Shown: positions 14,072 to 17,479 of the stretch, piece after piece
How the letters are laid out: every line of letters starts with the position of its first letter
Position numbering within the stretch: position 1 is the first letter of the stretch
Origin: JBBTYG01 sp964418085
GTDB taxonomy: Bacteria > Patescibacteriota > Minisyncoccia > UBA6257 > 2-01-FULL-56-20
NCBI GenBank assembly: GCA_964418085.1
Contig: CAYQKB010000023.1
Coordinates: 1-17,479, forward strand
Reading direction: 5' to 3'
DNA: 17,479 bases
Program-made: the position numbers and the translations under genes
The notes under the pieces: model-generated
Database searches by the model: none
Told to the model about the DNA's origin: nothing
Seen by the model: only the letters and a program-made list of their open reading frames with translations

Positions 14072-14077
14072 GGAATT

Positions 14078-14545
14078 ATGACATTATACAAACACACTCA
14101 AATTGGATATTTCATGTTGGTTGTCACGCTCGTCGTGCTCACGCTTTTTGCATGGGTTTATAGTACGGCCTCGGCCGAGCCTCCCTCGGTTGATTCCGGC
14201 CCAAATTTTGCCATTACTGCCATAATGGCATTAATTCTGGTTATTCTTGCATCGTTTGCGACGCTCACTGTATCCATTGATGAAAACCATCTTCGGATCA
14301 AATTTGGCTTTGGAATTTTTATGAAGAAATTTCCGCTTAAAGAGATTGCTTCAGTTCACGCAGTAAGGAACCACTGGTATTACGGATGGGGAGTGAAAGT
14401 CTGGTTCTGGCCGTATATGTGGATTTACAGTGTTTCCGGTTTTGACGCAGTTGAACTAACTATGAAAAACGGAAAAATTTATCGCATAGGAACGGATGAA
14501 CAAGAAAAACTTGAGGCTGCAATCAAGCAAGTGGTAAATTCCTAA
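14078..14545 (+). CDS. Small two-helix membrane protein with PH-like C-terminal domain
   Basis: A 155-residue protein of unknown function. Two transmembrane helices (about residues 10-30 and 46-65) are separated by a short outside loop rich in Ser/Pro. The cytoplasmic remainder begins with TVSIDENHLRIKFGFGIFMKK and continues FPLKEIASVHAVRN, WYYGWGVKVWFWPYMWIYSV and VELTMKNGKIYRIGTDEQEKLEAAI. This strand-strand-helix order, with a final helix after an IGT-type strand, resembles bacterial PH-like membrane proteins (bPH/YdbT-like). No partner can be named. The start is fixed by the -10 box 6 bp upstream. Confidence 0.8.
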   Translation: MTLYKHTQIGYFMLVVTLVVLTLFAWVYSTASAEPPSVDSGPNFAITAIMALILVILASFATLTVSIDENHLRIKFGFGIFMKKFPLKEIASVHAVRNHWYYGWGVKVWFWPYMWIYSVSGFDAVELTMKNGKIYRIGTDEQEKLEAAIKQVVNS

Positions 14546-14612
14546 TTAATAACAAAATCAGAATTTTGTTAGCAAGGGCTCCTCGGAAGGGGTTAAAAAC
14601 AGGATAGATGCC
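14546..14612. other. AT-rich hairpin and short convergent spacer
   Basis: AACAAAAT (14551-14558) pairs with ATTTTGTT (14563-14570) around CAGA, 6 bp after the preceding stop codon. It may end transcription weakly from the membrane-protein gene, but the stem lacks G-C strength and no T-run follows. Nothing else is recognised here. Confidence 0.35.
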
Positions 14613-14921
14613 CTAAATGACGGGGACTCCATTGTGGAGTTGCTTTAGCTCTTCTGGCTTTGCCATAAAAACGTTCGTTCCATGGCGCAAATAAACTCGT
14701 CCTTCATATTGATGAACATCTCGTTTATTCCAAGCCGGGACCACGATCAGGAAAATTTTATGTCCGACAACGTCCTTTTCGATAATTTTTACAGAGATTG
14801 CGGGGGATATTGTATTCCTGATTGAATTTTGGGTCCTTTGATCAAAAACTTGCGGTTTCACGTCGGCATTTTCGATGGAACCGTCGGTATGGACGCGGAT
14901 ATTTATTGATGCCCGACCCAA
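14613..14921 (-). pseudogene. C-terminal fragment of a Schlafen/AlbA_2 domain protein
   Basis: The 102-residue frame matches the second half of the AlbA_2 (divergent AAA_4, Schlafen-like) domain: VHTDGSIENAD, then SIRNTISPAISVKIIEKDVVGHKIFLIVV in place, and EGRVYLRHGTNVFMAKPEELKQL at the end. The first half of the domain, with its conserved glutamate and phenylalanine strand and FxNxxGG turn, is absent; upstream the frame meets a TGA about 30 bp beyond the nominal TTG start. AlbA_2 proteins are often helicase-like, nuclease or regulatory partners. I read this as a gene whose 5' part was lost in a rearrangement. A short functional product cannot be excluded. Confidence 0.65.
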
Positions 14922-15211
14922 GAGGCGTAGAATATGGTGGACAAATCCTCATTGGCCACAACGATGGAACTGCTTCAGCTTATGATGAATATGGGCGTCG
15001 TCCGTGGCAAAAAGGATTTAAAGGTTTTGACAAACCCGGCATTGATAACGATTGGGATACCTTCCAAAGATTCCGCGGAGAATTTGCTCGACTTTTTGGC
15101 AAATACCGTCGAGGTAGAGCTTTTAGCGTTATGAGAATTGATAATGAATTTGATAGTGATGAATTTCATCAATACAACTTAAGCCTAGAAACCCAAAAGA
15201 AAAGCCACTGA
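14909..15211 (+). CDS. Short orphan protein of unknown function
   Basis: A 100-residue frame from ATG 14909 with balanced composition: GGQILIGHNDGTASAYDEYG, then WQKGFKGFDKPG, DWDTFQRFRGEFARLFGKYRRG and FDSDEFHQYNLSLETQKKSH. I do not recognise a family. Support for reality is that its TGA stop lies inside a strong terminator hairpin with a T-tract on this strand, and that the opposite strand has no sensible frame here. It starts divergently from, and overlaps by 13 bp, the broken AlbA_2 gene, so it may be the other side of the rearrangement and itself be truncated at the 5' end. No Shine-Dalgarno sequence is visible. Confidence 0.5.
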   Translation: MPDPRGVEYGGQILIGHNDGTASAYDEYGRRPWQKGFKGFDKPGIDNDWDTFQRFRGEFARLFGKYRRGRAFSVMRIDNEFDSDEFHQYNLSLETQKKSH

Positions 15212-15229
15212 AATTAATCAGTGGCTTTT
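15200..15229 (+). terminator. Intrinsic terminator overlapping the orphan gene's stop
   Basis: A 12-bp stem (15200-15211 with 15218-15229), loop AATTAA, then CTTTCTT. The stop codon of the orphan ORF is part of the stem. The structure could also act on the minus strand, where an A/T tract faces the other way. Confidence 0.88.
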
Positions 15230-15520
15230 CTTTCTTGAATACGGCGCTCAGCCGGTATGACGTGGGCAGTACGGAGATATCAATCTTTTACCCCGCTCGG
15301 TCTTGGGATAATAAGTATTGATGGCTGTGTTGCGCGGTTTGGTAACAAATTCTAGCAAGCCGTTCAAGGGTTCTTTAGGGGTTGGTCTGGCGGCTCTTCG
15401 GAGCCCGCTAGGTTCGAGTCCATTTTGGACATAGTAGACAAATCGGGGCATGTTGGACGTGTCCAATATGGAATTGCAGCCAGTCCAAAATGGATTCGGA
15501 TATATTAACTTTATAGCCGA
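15230..15520. other. Palindrome-rich non-coding region
   Basis: No credible gene in about 290 bp. It holds a hairpin GGCTC-TTCG-GAGCC (15392-15405), a short palindrome GTCCA-TTT-TGGAC (15418-15430), TTGGAC-GT-GTCCAA (15452-15465), and a 15-bp inverted repeat with one wobble (15416-15430 against 15483-15497) enclosing the last of these. The short frames on both strands have poor composition. It lies downstream of the large fibronectin-type gene on the minus strand and may form a structured 3' end or be a mobile-element remnant. Confidence 0.5.
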
Positions 15521-17479
15521 TTATAATCCCGTAATTTCTCTCACCTTGTGCCTTGTTTTGGGTCCGAAGAATCCGGATACCGGCTGCACGCCGAATTTCT
15601 TTTGGAAAACACTCACTGCGTTTTTTGTATAGTTGCCGTAATAACCACTTACGATTGCTTCTTTGTAGCTGCCTTCGTAAATAAGGAATTCTTGCAAAGA
15701 CTGCACTTCATCGTTTTGGTCGCCGTATTGCAAATCATGTTCGAAAAGAACGAAATCCTCCGGCACCGAAAGTTTTATAAGACTGCGGGAAACTTGGTTG
15801 AGTTTTGCCTGCGTTGCAGCATCGGTAACGCCGGTTTGAGGTAGATTGTGTTTTTGCTGGAAGCGCTTGAGCGCGTTTTCAGTAAGAGAGCCGAAATATC
15901 CGGTAATCAGCTTTTCCGGATAAAGTCCCTCGTCGGCCGCGAGTACTTCTTGAAGATGCTCGACTTCAATATCTTTGTTGCCCCGCTTTAAAGTCTCGAC
16001 GAAGTGTTCCGCAGACGTCGCAGACACTATCATGGGAGTTTTATTAAATACAACCTCTTTTACTCCTTTCTGCGGTGCAAGCGATATTTTCACTCCGGAG
16101 GAATAATGCTTCGCGTGATCATACGAATACATGGCGTAGTAATACGTGGTTCCATTTGTAACGCCCGTATCAGTAAAAGTTTCGCCATTGCCCTCGTAAA
16201 TGATTTGGCCGTCCTGTGGTGATGTCGGGTATCCGCCAGTTTTTTTGACTACGATCACGGTTCGGACGAACGACGGCTCATTCGGATTTTTCCACGTGAA
16301 CACTACTTCGCTGTCAGCCGGAGTTGCGTTTAACAAGGTTGGCGCGTTGACTGCGCCCGAAGAAAAGCCGCCTCCGCCACTCGAAGATCCTGAGCTTGCC
16401 GAAGGACCCCCTCCGCCAGTTGCAATCGCGCCGCCGGATGAACCACTAACGGCAGGGCTTGTGTGCGACTCGGGAGCCGAAACACTCACATTTGAAAGCG
16501 TAACGGAAGACGTATTTGATAAGATAGAGTATCCGCTATTCTGGTATTTCGATTTGAGCGCGAAGTAATAGGTGGTCGAGGGATTCAAACCGGCAACAAG
16601 ATACGTCCGGCTCGTGCCGTTTGGTTCAAGATCGGTATGCGGAACAAGCGTCGCCTGATCTTGGGAATCGTTCGCAAAGTTGCTTTCGGTAATCGGCGAG
16701 GTGCTGTATCGAATATCGTAGTAATCGGTAACATCAGCATTTGCCGAGCCGACATTCCACGTGAGCGTTGCGGAGTTGGCATCATATGAACTCACGGAAA
16801 GTGTTGTGATCGCATCAGGAACGGCCTGCGGGATCGGTGTCCCGCTTGAAGAAACAAGAGCGGTGGTCATAAATATATAATTTTCTGAATAGGTAATATT
16901 GCCTGCTACGTCAACAATTTTCACTCGATATTGGTAAGTAGTATTCGGAACTAAACTGGTAAGCGAGAGGATGTGCGATGTTTGAAAATTGGTGTCTAAT
17001 GTACTCGTCTCTCCATATTCAGTTGTAATGCCGTATTCAACTTGCGCGGTCACTGCCTTGTCGGTTGCCACTGAAATTGCAATCGTAGAAGTGCCTACTG
17101 TTCCTGCTGAAGTTGACAGGATATTCGCCGGAGGAATGCTCGGCGTTGCAACCGAGAGCGTATTGAAATCATATAGCGACGAAACAGTGGCAACAGAGAC
17201 ACCGGCGGGCTTTGATTTTACTTTGAAATAATAATTGGTATTTGGCGAAAGTTCGGTAAGGGTCATGCTGTGGGAGGTGGTAAGAGTTGCGCTTAGTATA
17301 GATGCTGTGCCAAGGAGCGAACTGTCGCCGTATTCTACTTGAGAATCGGACGGCAAATCAGTCATCCATGCGATGGTAACGGTAGAAGTGCCAACACTAA
17401 CCGGTTCAATGCTGGAGATGACAACACCAGATACGCTGACGGCATTTGTGCCGCTATTCACGGTTGAGGTTGTCTCTGG
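15521..17479 (-). CDS. Large secreted fibronectin-III / peptidoglycan-binding protein (5' end outside window)
   Basis: The frame is open to the window edge (PETTSTV precedes the first GTG at 17461), so the true start and any signal peptide lie outside. At least 652 residues are seen. Two FN3-like modules of the kind found before metallophosphatases (VGTSTVTIAWMTDLPSDSQVEYG, and VGTSTIAISVATDKAVTAQVEYG) are followed by a third FN3 with ATLTWNVG and STTYYFALKSKY. A Gly/Ser-rich linker (about 16350-16450) and a fourth FN3 (TPADSEVVFTWKNP) come next. Two C-terminal peptidoglycan_binding_1 repeats close it (about 15790-15990 and 15524-15740), each with an LQ-x-FL/VL helix, a GYFG or GYYG turn and an F-Q-x-K helix. 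The order suggests a wall-anchored protein with protruding beta modules; its partner is unknown. No clear terminator follows, only the palindromic region. Confidence 0.88.
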   Translation of the reverse strand, partial: PETTSTVNSGTNAVSVSGVVISSIEPVSVGTSTVTIAWMTDLPSDSQVEYGDSSLLGTASILSATLTTSHSMTLTELSPNTNYYFKVKSKPAGVSVATVSSLYDFNTLSVATPSIPPANILSTSAGTVGTSTIAISVATDKAVTAQVEYGITTEYGETSTLDTNFQTSHILSLTSLVPNTTYQYRVKIVDVAGNITYSENYIFMTTALVSSSGTPIPQAVPDAITTLSVSSYDANSATLTWNVGSANADVTDYYDIRYSTSPITESNFANDSQDQATLVPHTDLEPNGTSRTYLVAGLNPSTTYYFALKSKYQNSGYSILSNTSSVTLSNVSVSAPESHTSPAVSGSSGGAIATGGGGPSASSGSSSGGGGFSSGAVNAPTLLNATPADSEVVFTWKNPNEPSFVRTVIVVKKTGGYPTSPQDGQIIYEGNGETFTDTGVTNGTTYYYAMYSYDHAKHYSSGVKISLAPQKGVKEVVFNKTPMIVSATSAEHFVETLKRGNKDIEVEHLQEVLAADEGLYPEKLITGYFGSLTENALKRFQQKHNLPQTGVTDAATQAKLNQVSRSLIKLSVPEDFVLFEHDLQYGDQNDEVQSLQEFLIYEGSYKEAIVSGYYGNYTKNAVSVFQKKFGVQPVSGFFGPKTRHKVREITGL

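Noticed and set aside
14934..15134. Plus-strand frame of 66 codons overlapping the orphan ORF
   Set aside because: Its residue make-up is poorer than the frame ending in the terminator, and it has no start signal; treated as a shadow frame.
15375..15430. Possible tRNA, because of GGTTCGAGTCC next to a UUCG-capped hairpin
   Set aside because: Only two base pairs support the T-stem, no acceptor stem or D-stem pairs, and no 7-nt anticodon loop can be drawn.
15248..15466. Minus-strand frame starting MDTSNMPRFVYYVQ, which first suggested a GIY-YIG nuclease
   Set aside because: Only the first few residues resemble that family; the catalytic GIY...YIG and arginine are absent, and the frame lies across palindromes.

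Overview
The window most likely comes from a bacterium of the Candidate Phyla Radiation / Patescibacteria (Parcubacteria-like). The basis is the gene style: several large secreted proteins combine Ig-like or fibronectin-like modules with the peptidoglycan-binding variant typical of that group, Shine-Dalgarno sequences are scarce, and promoters often sit so close to the start codon that the transcript would be leaderless. TGA is used as a stop, so the genetic code is the ordinary bacterial one. This placement is an inference; the window has no rRNA or tRNA gene to confirm it.

Layout. Positions 1-130 hold the probable tail of an upstream gene and its terminator. 279-1373 is a secreted repeat/peptidoglycan-binding protein. 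1442-2491 (minus) holds msrB and msrA, a methionine sulfoxide repair pair. 2545-2775 is the promoter and N-terminal stub of a lost ABC exporter. 2902-4560 is a secreted polysaccharide deacetylase with a C-terminal peptidoglycan-binding domain. 4581-5147 (minus) is a membrane isoprenylcysteine/phospholipid-type methyltransferase. 5329-7524 is a large surface protein with Ig-like repeats and a C-terminal GYWK-type domain. 7577-8272 holds two small genes, a cupin and a dimeric alpha-beta-barrel protein.

The centre, 8350-13965, is the most interesting part. A Fur-family metalloregulator gene (minus) overlaps by 4 bp the start of a YibE/F-family permease gene. Divergent from it is a 559-residue G3E (CobW/COG0523-like) P-loop protein with a long His-rich metal-binding stretch. 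The intergenic space carries two copies of a 15-bp 7-1-7 dyad forming a perfect 16-bp inverted repeat, one copy in each promoter, as expected for a shared Fur/Zur-type operator. Downstream of the G3E gene, past a terminator whose U-tract touches the next start codon, are two overlapping genes whose products resemble the Dit1/PvcA isonitrile (isocyanide) synthase family. The second keeps the family's signature motifs; the first is a diverged paralogue that has lost most of them. I propose a metal-homeostasis locus with a possible isonitrile metallophore branch. The metal link is inference from context, not shown by the sequence.

The right end holds a small membrane protein with a bacterial-PH-like tail (14078-14545), a broken Schlafen/AlbA_2 gene (minus), a short orphan ORF ending in a terminator, about 290 bp of palindrome-rich non-coding DNA, and the C-terminal part of a large secreted fibronectin-type-III / peptidoglycan-binding protein (minus) that runs off the window.
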